Positions 18,261-27,276 of a DNA stretch of 64,000 nucleotides are shown in pieces. The notes beneath the pieces are model-generated. The model saw nothing but the letters and a program-made list of their open reading frames with translations. It did no database searches and was not told the DNA's origin. The stretch spans positions 2,542,001 to 2,606,000 of the forward strand of contig NZ_CP035311.1 in NCBI RefSeq assembly GCF_004114795.1, given 5' to 3'. The translations under genes were made by a program, and so were the position numbers. The DNA is from Janthinobacterium sp. 17J80-10. Its GTDB lineage: Bacteria; Pseudomonadota; Gammaproteobacteria; Burkholderiales; Burkholderiaceae_D. Every line of letters starts with the position of its first letter. The first letter of the stretch is position 1.

Positions 18261-20989
18261 GCATCATCCCCATTCGCCGCGCGCGGCAAGGCAAAAACAA
18301 ACTGCGCGCCGGGCCCGGCGGCGTCCTCCAGCCACAGGCTGCCACCAAAATGCGCAATGATGCGGCGGCTGATGGGCAACCCCAGGCCTGTCCCTGGCGG
18401 CTTGCCGGTAAGGGTATCACCACCCTGGCGGAATTTTTCAAAAATAATTTCGCGATCTTGCGCAAGTACCCCGGGGCCATTGTCACGCACCACGACGCGC
18501 AACCAGCCATCCTGCTCGCGCAGGCCGACATCGATCCGGCCTGAACCCGGGGCGCAAAATTTTGCGGCGTTCGACAACAGGTTGAGCATCACCTGCATCA
18601 GGCGGTCCCGGTCGGCCAGTACCGTGGCCGCCTGTGCCGGCAAATCGACGTCCACATCGATGCGCTTGTCCTCGAAAATCCGGGCCGTCGCCTTCACTGC
18701 GGCGTCGATCACTTCGCGCAAGTCGAGTTTTTCCGAATTCCATTCCGCCCGCCCCGCCTCGATCTTGGCCAGGTCCAGCACGTCGTTGATCAGGCGGGTA
18801 AGGCGCTCGCTTTCCTTGATCACGATATCGAGGTATTCGCTACGTTTTTCCGAAGCCAGTCCAGGATTGTCACGCAGGATCTCGGAAAAAGCGCGTATCG
18901 AGGTCAGCGGCGTACGCAACTCGTGCGTCACGGTCGACAGAAAATCATCCTTCATCCGATCCAGCTCTTTCAGCTGCATGTTGGCCTCCCGCAATTCCGC
19001 TGAAGCTTCCTCGAGTTCGCGCGACTTGGTTTCAAGCTGGCGGCTGTAGGCGATCACCTGCGACGTCTCGTCGAGAATCGCCAGCACTTCATCCGGGCCG
19101 AGTGGTTCCTCGTCGACTACCGATGCCACCATCGCATGCGCAGATGCGGCGCCGATTGCGCCTGCAAGCTCGATTTCGGCGAAACGCACAAGATCGGCAT
19201 CGCCGGCAGGAAGCGGGCCAGAGGGACGCTCGCGCATGAACCGCATGTATGCCTGCTCGGCCCGGGCTGCGCCCAGAAAACGCCGCAACAGGGACAGCAA
19301 GGCATCGCCCGACGCCCGCCCACGCCACAGGCTGGCGCCAATATCCGCGCGCCCGCGCGTGTATGCATCGACAAACACCAGTGCCTGGGCCTTTTCCGCC
19401 GCCCCCTGCCGGCTCCACAGCGACACGCCGACATAGCAACCCAGGTTGGCCAGCATGCTCCAGAATAACCCATGCGAAATCTGGTCAAGACCCTCGAGCC
19501 CCAGGAGCTGCCGCGGCCGCAGCCACCCTATGCCGAGCGGCCCGTTCGCAATAAAGCCCGAGGGCAGCCAGCCCGATTGCGCAAACGAAGGCAACAGCAG
19601 CGTGTACGCCCACAGGATGAAGCCGCTGCACAGGCCAGCGAGCGCACCCGCACGCGTGCCGTTTTTCCAGAACATGCCACCCAACATGGCTGGCGCAAAT
19701 TGGGCAACAGCGGCAAAGGAAATCAGGCCGATCGCCACCAGCGCATATGCCTCGCCGGCCAGTCGCGAGTAGGCATAGCCCAGCAGCATGAGCAGCAGGA
19801 TTGCGCCGCGCCGCACATTGAGCAGCAGGCCGCTCAGGTCCGCACGCTGGTCGAGCCGCAACCGCCTGGCGCGCAACAGGACCGGCATGACGACATCGTT
19901 ACAAAGCATGGTGCTCAAGGCGATCGTCTCGACAATGATCATGCCGGTTGCGGCCGACAGTCCGCCTACAAACACCAGCAGCGCAAGGGCCGCCTGATTC
20001 CCCTGCAGCGGCAGCATCAGGATGAACATGTCCGCATCGCTCTGCGCACCGGAAAAATGCATTTTGCCCGCCATGGCAATGGGGAGCACGAAAATGTTAA
20101 TCACCAAAAGGTACAACGGCAGCATCCAGATTGCACGCGCCACATGGGCTTCATCGACATTCTCGACCACTGCTATCTGGAACTGCCGCGGCAGGCACAG
20201 GATCGACAGCATCGACAGCACGATCAAGGCAGTCCAGTTGGCAAAGCCGCCACCCGCCATTGCGCCGTCCAGGCTCATCAGCGGCGCCAGCGACGCATGC
20301 GCGCGCGCCTGGCGAAACAGGTCGGGCAAGCCATCGTACATGACGAAACCGACATAGATTCCGACGGCAAGGAAAGACAGGAGCTTGACCAGTGACTCGA
20401 ATGCGATGGCAGCCACCATGCCTTCGTGGCGCTCGGATGCATCCAGATGACGGGTGCCGAACAGGATCGTAAACGCTGCCAGCAGCAATGCCAGATACAA
20501 GGCTGTGTCCGACCAGATCGCCTGTCCCGGCAACGCGCCGGAGTGACGGGAAAGCACGGCCAGGCTGGACGACACCGCCTTCAGTTGCAAGGCGATATAA
20601 GGCACCACCCCGATTACCGCACCCAGGGTCACGAGCCCGCCGAGCAGCGCACTCTTGCCATAGCGGGAAGCGATGAAATCCGCGATCGAGGTAATGCGGT
20701 TGGCCTTGCTGATACGGATCATCTTGCGCAAGACGATCCACCACAAGGCGGCCATCAACGTTGGCCCGAGGTAAATCGGCAGGAACCCGATGCCGCTGAC
20801 GGCAGCACGTCCGACGCTGCCGTAGAATGTCCAGGTGGTTGCGTATACCCCAAGCGACAAGGCATAGACATACGGGCTGGCGATGATGCTGGTGCCTGCG
20901 GAGGCGCGCCGGTCGCCATAAAAGGCAATTGCAAACAGCAGACCGAGATAGGCCAGCGACAAGAATCCGATCGCCCATCCTTGCAGCAT
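18257..20989 (-). CDS. sodium/solute symporter-histidine kinase hybrid, CrbS type
   Basis: A 910-residue membrane sensor. The first 500 or so residues form a 13-segment SLC5-type transporter domain. A STAC-like region (about 590-640, [18 protein letters not shown]) and a coiled coil lead into a complete kinase: H-box HELRTP with His699, N-box [12 protein letters not shown]-like segment, [16 protein letters not shown] and [12 protein letters not shown]. CrbS of Vibrio and MxtR of Pseudomonas are relatives that respond to acetate and control acetyl-CoA synthetase. Start at 20989 chosen because an upstream extension overlaps the preceding gene and lacks family similarity. Acetate sensing is supported by the adjacent actP. 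Confidence 0.88.
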   Translation of the reverse strand: MLQGWAIGFLSLAYLGLLFAIAFYGDRRASAGTSIIASPYVYALSLGVYATTWTFYGSVGRAAVSGIGFLPIYLGPTLMAALWWIVLRKMIRISKANRITSIADFIASRYGKSALLGGLVTLGAVIGVVPYIALQLKAVSSSLAVLSRHSGALPGQAIWSDTALYLALLLAAFTILFGTRHLDASERHEGMVAAIAFESLVKLLSFLAVGIYVGFVMYDGLPDLFRQARAHASLAPLMSLDGAMAGGGFANWTALIVLSMLSILCLPRQFQIAVVENVDEAHVARAIWMLPLYLLVINIFVLPIAMAGKMHFSGAQSDADMFILMLPLQGNQAALALLVFVGGLSAATGMIIVETIALSTMLCNDVVMPVLLRARRLRLDQRADLSGLLLNVRRGAILLLMLLGYAYSRLAGEAYALVAIGLISFAAVAQFAPAMLGGMFWKNGTRAGALAGLCSGFILWAYTLLLPSFAQSGWLPSGFIANGPLGIGWLRPRQLLGLEGLDQISHGLFWSMLANLGCYVGVSLWSRQGAAEKAQALVFVDAYTRGRADIGASLWRGRASGDALLSLLRRFLGAARAEQAYMRFMRERPSGPLPAGDADLVRFAEIELAGAIGAASAHAMVASVVDEEPLGPDEVLAILDETSQVIAYSRQLETKSRELEEASAELREANMQLKELDRMKDDFLSTVTHELRTPLTSIRAFSEILRDNPGLASEKRSEYLDIVIKESERLTRLINDVLDLAKIEAGRAEWNSEKLDLREVIDAAVKATARIFEDKRIDVDVDLPAQAATVLADRDRLMQVMLNLLSNAAKFCAPGSGRIDVGLREQDGWLRVVVRDNGPGVLAQDREIIFEKFRQGGDTLTGKPPGTGLGLPISRRIIAHFGGSLWLEDAAGPGAQFVFALPRAANGDDA

Positions 20990-20990
20990 T

Positions 20991-21272
20991 TTATTCCCTG
21001 GTATCAGGTGCGACGGGCACGCCGCCCGCCCCGGACTGGAAGTCCTCGCCAGCCCACGCCTGGCGCGACGGACGCTCCTGCGTGCGCTCGGCAACGCAAG
21101 CCATCAACACGATCAGGAGCAGCCAGGCGGCAAACAGATATAGCCAGACTGCCGGCACGCCAAGCCAATCGCTGGCGCCGGCAAACAGCGCCAGCAAGGG
21201 GAAATTAAACAGCAGCCAGCCGAGCAGAAAGAGTGCCAGCAGGCGCTGTCCGATGAGATTGCGATGCAACAC
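20991..21272 (-). CDS. small two-segment membrane protein of unknown function
   Basis: A 93-residue protein with two hydrophobic helices (LLALFLLGWLLFNFPLLALF and VWLYLFAAWLLLIVLMACVA) and a polar C-terminal tail. I do not recognise a named family. It ends one base before the start of the symporter-kinase, so the two are likely coupled, and a role as an accessory subunit or regulator of that transporter-like sensor is plausible by analogy with small DUF485/DUF4212 partners. Confidence 0.72.
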   Translation of the reverse strand: MLHRNLIGQRLLALFLLGWLLFNFPLLALFAGASDWLGVPAVWLYLFAAWLLLIVLMACVAERTQERPSRQAWAGEDFQSGAGGVPVAPDTRE

Positions 21273-21347
21273 GGGATGTTCCCCAGCCGGCCGGCGGTTT
21301 GTGCGAGGCGAGCTTGCCGTGCCCGCCTCGCGCCGTGGCAGGCCCGA

Positions 21348-23012
21348 TCAGTGACCGGATGCCGCAGCCGCGCCAATGCCGGTTTCCGAACGCACTTTCT
21401 GTGCCTCATACCCGGCGCGATCCTGGCGCGCCCGTTCGCTGTTGTCCATGATGGAAAACAGCCAGATGCCCAAAAAGCCCGCAGTCATGGAAAACAGCGC
21501 AGGTGACGTATAGGGATAAACCGCCTTTGCATGATGCAGCACGTCCACCCAGACCGACTTCGACAGGATCGTCAGGACAACCGCAGTAACCAGGCCGATA
21601 AAGCCGCCGATGGTCGCGCCGCGCGTGGTGCAATCCTTCCACATCACCGACATGAACAATACCGGGAAGGTGGCGGATGCGGCGACGGCGAATGCCAGCG
21701 ATACCATGAAGGCGATGTTCTGCTTTTCGAAAACGATACCCAGGATGACTGCAACCACCCCCAGCACAATGGTGGTAATGCGGGAAACGCTCAACTCGTC
21801 CTTGCTGCTGGCCTTGCCTTTTTTGATGACGGTGGAATACAGGTCGTGCGACACCGCAGAAGCGCCGGACAAGGTCAGGCCCGCAACCACTGCAAGAATG
21901 GTGGCGAACGCCACGGCAGAAATAAACCCGAGGAATACGTTGCCGCCAACCGCGTTGGCCAGATGCACTGCCGCCATGTTGTCACCGCCAAGCAGCTTGC
22001 CGGCGAGATCCTTGTAGACCGGATTGGTGCTGACGAGGACGATCGCGCCGAAGCCGATGATGAAGGTCAGGACATAGAAGTAAGCGATCCAGGTCGTTGC
22101 CCAAAACACCGACTTGCGCGCCTCCTTGGCGCTCGGCACGGTAAAGAAACGCATCAGGATATGGGGCAAGCCGGCGGTGCCGAACATCAGCGCCATGCCG
22201 AAGGAAATGGCGGAAATGGGATCCTTGATGAAGCCGCCCGGCCCCATGATCGCCTGCGCCTTCGGATGCACCTCGACGGCCTTGGCAAACAGCGCTTCGG
22301 GGCTGAAATTGAACTGGTAAAGCACCATGAAGACCATGAAGGTGGCGCCGGACAGCAGCATGATCGCCTTGATGATCTGCACCCAGGTGGTTGCGGTCAT
22401 GCCGCCGAACAGCACGTACACCATCATCAGGGTGCCGACGATGACCACGGCCATCCAGTACTCGAGACCGAACAGCAGCTTGATCAGCTGGCCGGCGCCC
22501 ACCATCTGGGCAATCAGGTAAAACGCCACCACCACCAGCGTGCCGGAGGCCGCGAATACGCGGATGGGGGTCTGCGAGAAACGATAGGCGGCGACATCGG
22601 CGAAGGTAAAGCGCCCGAGATTGCGCAGGCGCTCGGCCAGCAGGAAGGTCAGCACCGGCCAGCCGACGAGGAAGCCGATCGAATAGATCAGGCCATCATA
22701 GCCGTTGAGGTACACCGCCGCCGAAATGCCGAGGAAGGAAGCCGCCGACATGTAGTCGCCGGCGATCGCCAGGCCATTCTGGAAGCCAGTGATGCCGCCG
22801 CCCGCGGTATAGAAGTCGGCGGCGGACTTGGTCTTGGACGCCGCCCACTTGGTGATGAAGAGCGTGAATACCACGAACACCGCGAACATGGCGATCGCGG
22901 TCCAGTTGGTGGGCTGCTTTACCGCCTGGCCGAGCGAATCACCGGCGGCCCGGGCAGCGCCTGCACACACCATCAACACTGCAGCGCCGGTAAGGTGTCT
23001 GAAGTTGGCCAT
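21348..23012 (-). CDS. actP: cation/acetate symporter
   Basis: Sodium:solute symporter family permease of 554 residues for acetate and other short monocarboxylates. A cleavable N-terminal signal ([13 protein letters not shown]) precedes about 13 membrane segments, as in E. coli ActP. The core segments [27 protein letters not shown] and [15 protein letters not shown] are characteristic. The ATG at 23012 overlaps the stop of the DUF485 gene (TAATG) with a perfect AAGGAGGT ribosome site, replacing a longer frame-open reading. The pair DUF485-actP is the familiar yjcH-actP arrangement. Confidence 0.95.
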   Translation of the reverse strand: MANFRHLTGAAVLMVCAGAARAAGDSLGQAVKQPTNWTAIAMFAVFVVFTLFITKWAASKTKSAADFYTAGGGITGFQNGLAIAGDYMSAASFLGISAAVYLNGYDGLIYSIGFLVGWPVLTFLLAERLRNLGRFTFADVAAYRFSQTPIRVFAASGTLVVVAFYLIAQMVGAGQLIKLLFGLEYWMAVVIVGTLMMVYVLFGGMTATTWVQIIKAIMLLSGATFMVFMVLYQFNFSPEALFAKAVEVHPKAQAIMGPGGFIKDPISAISFGMALMFGTAGLPHILMRFFTVPSAKEARKSVFWATTWIAYFYVLTFIIGFGAIVLVSTNPVYKDLAGKLLGGDNMAAVHLANAVGGNVFLGFISAVAFATILAVVAGLTLSGASAVSHDLYSTVIKKGKASSKDELSVSRITTIVLGVVAVILGIVFEKQNIAFMVSLAFAVAASATFPVLFMSVMWKDCTTRGATIGGFIGLVTAVVLTILSKSVWVDVLHHAKAVYPYTSPALFSMTAGFLGIWLFSIMDNSERARQDRAGYEAQKVRSETGIGAAAASGH

Positions 23013-23317
23013 TACAAAACCTCCTTGCGGATCGCTGCGGTCAGGTCGTCGAATTCCTTGTTGGCGCGTGCAACATAAACACCGGTGATAATCACGGTGA
23101 ACAGGATGACAAACAGCCCGATCGGTATGCCCCAGGTCATCACGCCGTCGCCAATTCTGGTTGCCAGGAATTCCTTGTCGAAGGCGATCAGCAGGATATA
23201 GCCGTAGTACACGATCAGCATCAGCACGGCCAGGATCCAACCGAATGAGGTACGGGTAGCAACCAGCTTCTGATAACGGGGATTCGATGCGATGCGTCGA
23301 ACGAGATCTTCTTCCAT
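23012..23317 (-). CDS. DUF485 membrane protein (YjcH-like)
   Basis: A 101-residue inner-membrane protein with two hydrophobic segments ([22 protein letters not shown] and [24 protein letters not shown]), matching the DUF485/YjcH family nearly always encoded before actP. It is thought to support the acetate symporter, but its exact role is not settled. It is first in the operon. An inverted repeat lies about 85-110 bases upstream. Confidence 0.92.
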   Translation of the reverse strand: MEEDLVRRIASNPRYQKLVATRTSFGWILAVLMLIVYYGYILLIAFDKEFLATRIGDGVMTWGIPIGLFVILFTVIITGVYVARANKEFDDLTAAIRKEVL

Positions 23318-23402
23318 GACCTGCCTCCTGATTATTGTGCATTTTGATGGAATCCAGCCTTGTTACCGATGCTCGCGGAGGCAGGAGATCCTGCTACATA
23401 TT

Positions 23403-23429
23403 ACTGTCACCGGTATCTGGCGTGACAGT
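23403..23429. promoter_or_regulatory. inverted repeat upstream of the DUF485-actP operon
   Basis: ACTGTCAC (23403-23410) and GTGACAGT (23422-23429) form a perfect 8-base inverted repeat with an 11-base spacer, so the half-site centres are 19 bases apart, about two helical turns. It lies in the 218-base gap upstream of the acetate operon, with TAATAT (minus strand, 23398-23403) at its edge as a possible -10. The protein that would bind is unknown. Confidence 0.5.
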
Positions 23430-23493
23430 TGGCGAGAAAGCGTCGTTGAGATAACGCAAGAAATCTATTGCATGTACCGGCCGGGCATCATGC

Positions 23494-23514
23494 AAAACGC
23501 TGGGGCGACAGCGC
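23494..23514 (-). terminator. probable terminator after the GAF-GGDEF gene
   Basis: On the minus strand CGCTG pairs with CAGCG around a 6-base loop (23498-23513) and is followed by TTTT. It lies about 20 bases past the GAF-GGDEF stop. The stem is short, so the call is moderate. Confidence 0.45.
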
Positions 23515-23535
23515 TGGCAAATAATCGTCGATTTG

Positions 23536-25194
23536 CTACCCGCAGCAGACGCGGTTACGCCCCTGCGCCTTGGCTTGATACAATGCTTCATCGGCACGGC
23601 CGAAAAGCGTTAGTTGCGTGTCACCATCACGGCGTACAGTACAGCCGGCGGAAATCGTAATACGGTGCGCGCCATTGCAAGTCGACACACAGATCTGTTC
23701 AATTCCACAGCGAATGCGTTCTGCCAGAAGCTGTGCGCCTTCCAGATCGCAATTCGGCAATATCACCACGAACTCTTCACCGCCATAGCGGCATGCCATA
23801 TCGGTCTGACGAATGTGCCGATTGAGCTCGCGCGCAATAGCCGCCAGAACGTCATTGCCGGCAGCATGACCGAAACGGTCGTTGAAGCTTTTGAAATGAT
23901 CGATGTCTAGCACAACCAGCGACAGGTCTTTCTTGTCCGACGCTCGCGCTGCTTCCTGTAAGCGTCGCTCGAGTTCCTGCCCAAAACTGCGAAAATTGAA
24001 CAGGCCGGTCAGTTGGTCGGTAGACGCAAGCTCAGCCAGCTGGCTGACCTTTTCCTGCAGTTGCAGATTTAGGCGTCCAATCTCGGCATTCTGCGCCTGG
24101 CTGGTCGCATACAAGCGGCTGTTGGTCAATGCCGTGCCGAGAAATGCGGTAAGCTGTTCCAGCAGCTGCAGATCATTTTCCGACAGCGACAAGGGTTCGC
24201 TCAGGCTATACAGGCCAAGCACGCCGACTGGCTGCTTGTGATATCGGATCGCGGATAAAAAAAGCGTACGGGGCCGTTCAAGAAAGCCGAGGCTGCGCCG
24301 GTCGAACTTGGCCATTGGCAGATGCATGATCTGCTGCAAATCATGCACCAGGAAATGAGAGTTGCGCATGAATACATAGATTGCGCAGCTGCTAGCCTCA
24401 TCCATTTCATACGGAAACTGTGACTGGAATGCCTGCCACGCGTCGCTCGTATCTTGCAGTGCCGGCGTGGCGCCGACGATCTTTTCCAACACTAGCTGCT
24501 CACCTTGCAAGGCCACATAGGCGGCAATATCGAACTTAAGTTGGCGGAACAACTCAGCGGAAAATAATTCATAAATTTTCTCGACTGATGTCAGGCTGCT
24601 CATTTCTTCGAGAAAGTCGAGTAGCCGGTGATTGGCACTGACTGCCGACTGCGCTTCCTGGTGCAATGCCTCCAAGTGGCTCATCCTGAGCCAGTTGGCC
24701 AGACATAAGTAAAACGTATCAATGAGCGAGCGGGCAGCTTGCAACGCATCGTCAAGCAGCCCGCCGACAGTCCCCATCAAGAGCAGTACGCCAATTGGTG
24801 TTTGCCCAGGTGTATCGGGATCACAGATCGGAATGGCGACCAGATACTGCGCCTTCCAATAGAGCAAAATTTGCCGCTCCGCGTCGTTGGCATTTTCAAC
24901 GGTAATACGGATAACCGAACATGACTTGAAGGCCCGTGTATTGACCTGGACATCGGACAATTGGACAGAATGGCCGAGATAATTTTCTTCAAGATTGCGA
25001 TACTCTGGCGTTAGCCGGAGCTTCATGCAACGCAGAGAATCGCCGGAAGCATTCAGGAGATTGACCCAATATCCATCAATGCCCGGGACCGTAGCCAGCG
25101 CTTTCGCAAACAGGTCGAGCACATCGGACAACGCTCGCGCATGCGCGGTCGCTGCCAGCATTTCAGAAATTTGCGTCTCCAGGATCGATGCCAT
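23536..25194 (-). CDS. GAF-domain diguanylate cyclase
   Basis: A soluble 552-residue protein with two GAF-like regions (about 15-180 and 195-360), a short coiled coil and a C-terminal GGDEF domain (385-552). The catalytic motif is GGEEF and the inhibitory-site RQTD lies exactly five residues before it, so it should make c-di-GMP with product feedback. DIDHFKSFNDRFGH and the final ADEALYQAKAQGRNRV are well kept. There are no membrane segments, so the signal is probably cytoplasmic. It is transcribed toward the actP operon, with a gap and probable terminator between. Confidence 0.9.
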   Translation of the reverse strand: MASILETQISEMLAATAHARALSDVLDLFAKALATVPGIDGYWVNLLNASGDSLRCMKLRLTPEYRNLEENYLGHSVQLSDVQVNTRAFKSCSVIRITVENANDAERQILLYWKAQYLVAIPICDPDTPGQTPIGVLLLMGTVGGLLDDALQAARSLIDTFYLCLANWLRMSHLEALHQEAQSAVSANHRLLDFLEEMSSLTSVEKIYELFSAELFRQLKFDIAAYVALQGEQLVLEKIVGATPALQDTSDAWQAFQSQFPYEMDEASSCAIYVFMRNSHFLVHDLQQIMHLPMAKFDRRSLGFLERPRTLFLSAIRYHKQPVGVLGLYSLSEPLSLSENDLQLLEQLTAFLGTALTNSRLYATSQAQNAEIGRLNLQLQEKVSQLAELASTDQLTGLFNFRSFGQELERRLQEAARASDKKDLSLVVLDIDHFKSFNDRFGHAAGNDVLAAIARELNRHIRQTDMACRYGGEEFVVILPNCDLEGAQLLAERIRCGIEQICVSTCNGAHRITISAGCTVRRDGDTQLTLFGRADEALYQAKAQGRNRVCCG

Positions 25195-25489
25195 GATTTC
25201 TTCTTGTTATTTGGTATTACTTTATCGTTCTTTATATTAAACGCCTACAAGAAAGCTTTCGCAATACTGCCGACAAGCACGGCGCCGTTGTATTAGTGCT
25301 GTATTTCTGTTCCGTTATTCAGCCCCACTGCAGGCGTTTCCGCAAATATAATTACCTTACTATAATTGCAGCGCAACATTCAACCTAACCACTTATCACA
25401 ACCGAGTTTAATCGTAGCTGCAACGGCGCATGAACATGAACGCGCCACCGCCCACGCAAAAACTTGTCTGCACCCGTTTTGGAGATCCA
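25195..25489. other. AT-richer divergent intergenic region
   Basis: This 295-base gap separates the divergent GAF-GGDEF and beta-lactamase-fold genes. It is richer in A and T than its surroundings. A TATAAT at 25361-25366 (plus strand) could serve the beta-lactamase-fold gene, but its -35 (TTCCGC) is poor. No open reading frame or repeat of interest is apparent. Confidence 0.5.
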
Positions 25490-26608
25490 ATGACCAACAA
25501 CATTGACCGCTTACTCGACTATCAAATTCAATCGCGCCATTGCCCCGGCGCCTTGGTGCATGTTGAGCGAGCAGGCAAGGTTTTGGCGCACCAGGCCGCA
25601 GGGCTGATTGGCCCGGAAAGCGATATACCGATGCACGACGGCGCGCTGTTCCGTCTTGCATCACTGACTAAAACGATCGTGACCTTTGCGGCCCTGATGC
25701 AAGTCGATGAGGGACACATTGCCCTGGACGCACCTGTGAGCGATTATCTGCCGGTGCTGAAAGATCAGCGCTTGCCGTCAGGCGAGCGCCCACAGCGCGC
25801 ACCTACCGTTCGTGACCTCATGCGCCATACAGCTGGGCTGGACTACGGCTGGGCAATCCAGGATAGCGACGTGCGCCAAAAATACCAGAACGCGAATTTC
25901 CTCACGCAGACGCCAATCTACGAGGGCAGCGCCTTTCTTGGTGCACTCGCGGCATTGCCTCTGGCAGCACAACCTGGCACCGCCTTTAATTATGGTTATG
26001 CAACCGATGTGCTGGGCATGATTGTCGAAAAAATTGACGGCGTATCACTTGGGAAAAGTCTCAAGACACGGATACTGGATCCGTTGGGCATGCGCGAAAC
26101 CGGCTTTGAGGTACCCAAATCCGAGCAAGCCCGCCTGGCGTCTGCATTTGCTACCGATACGGCATGGCATACCTTTGTCCCCAAATACGGAATACCCAAA
26201 CCAGGCCTGCCGTTCATGCACTGTGGCGGCGGTGGCCTGGTGTCTACTCTTGGCGACTTTGCCAGCTTTTCCCGCATGCTCGCCAATGGCGGATACATTA
26301 ACGGCGAGCGAATGCTATCGGAAAACCTGTTCGAGGAAATGGGGCGCAATCAGCTCCCGGAAAGCGTCGTCGGTCCGACCTCGTTTACCGGCCCCGGATT
26401 TGGTTTTGGTCTCGGATTCGCGGTCCGTCTCGATTGGGGTCCGGGCGCCATGCCCTGTGCGGCAGGAGAAATGACGTGGTCGGGCATCAGCGGAACCACA
26501 ATGTTCGTGGATCCGAAGGAGAAATGGTTCGCCCTTCACTTCAGCAGCAACATGACGACGCGAATGATGGCACGCATGGAATTTCGTCGTGCGGCGGCGC
26601 TTTGTTAG
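25490..26608 (+). CDS. beta-lactamase-fold serine hydrolase (class C/EstB-like)
   Basis: A 372-residue serine hydrolase of the beta-lactamase/D-Ala-D-Ala carboxypeptidase clan. The nucleophile motif SLTK lies in FRLASLTKTIVTFAAL near residue 60; the second motif is FNYGYATDVLG with the catalytic Tyr; WSGISGT near the C-terminus replaces KTG. No signal peptide is seen, which favours a cytoplasmic esterase over a true antibiotic-hydrolysing enzyme. The start at 25490 has GGAG five bases upstream; a longer form from 25430 is possible. It stands alone beside an AT-rich gap and tRNA genes. Confidence 0.85.
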   Translation: MTNNIDRLLDYQIQSRHCPGALVHVERAGKVLAHQAAGLIGPESDIPMHDGALFRLASLTKTIVTFAALMQVDEGHIALDAPVSDYLPVLKDQRLPSGERPQRAPTVRDLMRHTAGLDYGWAIQDSDVRQKYQNANFLTQTPIYEGSAFLGALAALPLAAQPGTAFNYGYATDVLGMIVEKIDGVSLGKSLKTRILDPLGMRETGFEVPKSEQARLASAFATDTAWHTFVPKYGIPKPGLPFMHCGGGGLVSTLGDFASFSRMLANGGYINGERMLSENLFEEMGRNQLPESVVGPTSFTGPGFGFGLGFAVRLDWGPGAMPCAAGEMTWSGISGTTMFVDPKEKWFALHFSSNMTTRMMARMEFRRAAALC

Positions 26609-26981
26609 GAACTCTCTATTCATTAAGGCTCAATCGCCTGTTCAATCCAAATCCTTTCATTCCAGCAAATAGACCAACGCCAATATTGCGTTATTAACAA
26701 CCACTAGAACATCTGAAGATAAACAGCTTATGTCTATTGGGCAAGATGGCATATCTGCTATCGCGGCATGCGCCAACCCATGAATATAGGAGAAAGAAAA
26801 TTAACAACTGCTTTAGTGCCAAAACTTGGCAAACGGTGTGATTGACGCGCTCAAGATTGACCGGCGGACAAGAATCGATCGTGGGCAAAGCCAAGTAAAA
26901 ACGAATGCGGAGCAATTAGTGCCCAAAGTCGATACAGACAAATCTGATCCATGCGCACTATCGTTGAGAGGTGAAAGCGAT
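26609..26981. other. gene-poor region next to tRNA-Arg
   Basis: This 373-base stretch is AT-richer than the rest of the window. I see no convincing gene in it; short open frames lack ribosome sites and family resemblance. tRNA 3' ends are common integration sites, but no second copy of the tRNA-Arg end and no integrase fragment is visible. Confidence 0.5.
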
Positions 26982-27058
26982 TGGCCTGCCCAGCAGGAGT
27001 CGAACCTGCGACCTACGGCTTAGAAGGCCGTTGCTCTATCCAACTGAGCTATGGGCAG
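26982..27058 (-). tRNA. tRNA-Arg (anticodon UCU)
   Basis: A 77-base cloverleaf including an encoded CCA. The acceptor stem CTGCCCA pairs with TGGGCAG, the D stem is GCTC/GAGC, the anticodon loop is CTTCTAA giving anticodon UCU (reads AGA), and the T arm is GCAGG-TTCGACT-CCTGC. It lies downstream of tRNA-Pro on the same strand. Confidence 0.96.
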
Positions 27059-27079
27059 TCGGGAAACTGAAGACGGAAA

Positions 27080-27108
27080 TGAAAACGGGCTGTCAAAGAC
27101 AGCCCGTT
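27080..27108 (-). terminator. terminator-like hairpin between the two tRNA genes
   Basis: AACGGGCTGTC (27084-27094) pairs perfectly over 11 bases with GACAGCCCGTT (27098-27108) with a 3-base loop. On the minus strand the stem is followed by TTTTC, so it looks like a terminator for tRNA-Pro. tRNA-Arg begins only 22 bases further on, so readthrough or an RNA-processing role should be kept in mind. Confidence 0.7.
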
Positions 27109-27118
27109 CGGGTATTAC

Positions 27119-27195
27119 TGGTCGGAGTACAAGGATTCGAACCTTGGACCCCCTGGTCCCAAACCAGGTGCGCTACCGGGCTGCGCTACACTCCG
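27119..27195 (-). tRNA. tRNA-Pro (anticodon UGG)
   Basis: A 77-base cloverleaf with encoded CCA. Acceptor CGGAGTG pairs with TACTCCG (one wobble), the anticodon loop TTTGGGA gives UGG, and the T arm is CAAGG-TTCGAAT-CCTTG. A good promoter lies just upstream. Confidence 0.96.
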
Positions 27196-27205
27196 AAGAT
27201 CAATG

Positions 27206-27234
27206 ATTATACAGAAGCATCGCGATATGGTCAA
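27206..27234 (-). promoter_or_regulatory. sigma-70 promoter for the tRNA genes
   Basis: Minus strand TTGACC (27229-27234), 17-base spacer, perfect TATAAT (27206-27211). The -10 is 11 bases from the 5' end of tRNA-Pro, which fits a strong stable-RNA promoter. Confidence 0.85.
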
Positions 27235-27276
27235 TCAATGTATCGCAAAATACGCATCGGGCCAATCCGGAAATGC

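Noticed and set aside
25490-26608. True class C beta-lactamase
   Set aside because: No signal peptide and no clear YSN or KTG motif; an EstB-like esterase is more likely.
26694-26915. A 73-codon minus-strand frame in the tRNA-adjacent gap
   Set aside because: No ribosome site, no recognisable similarity and an AT-rich background that favours chance frames.
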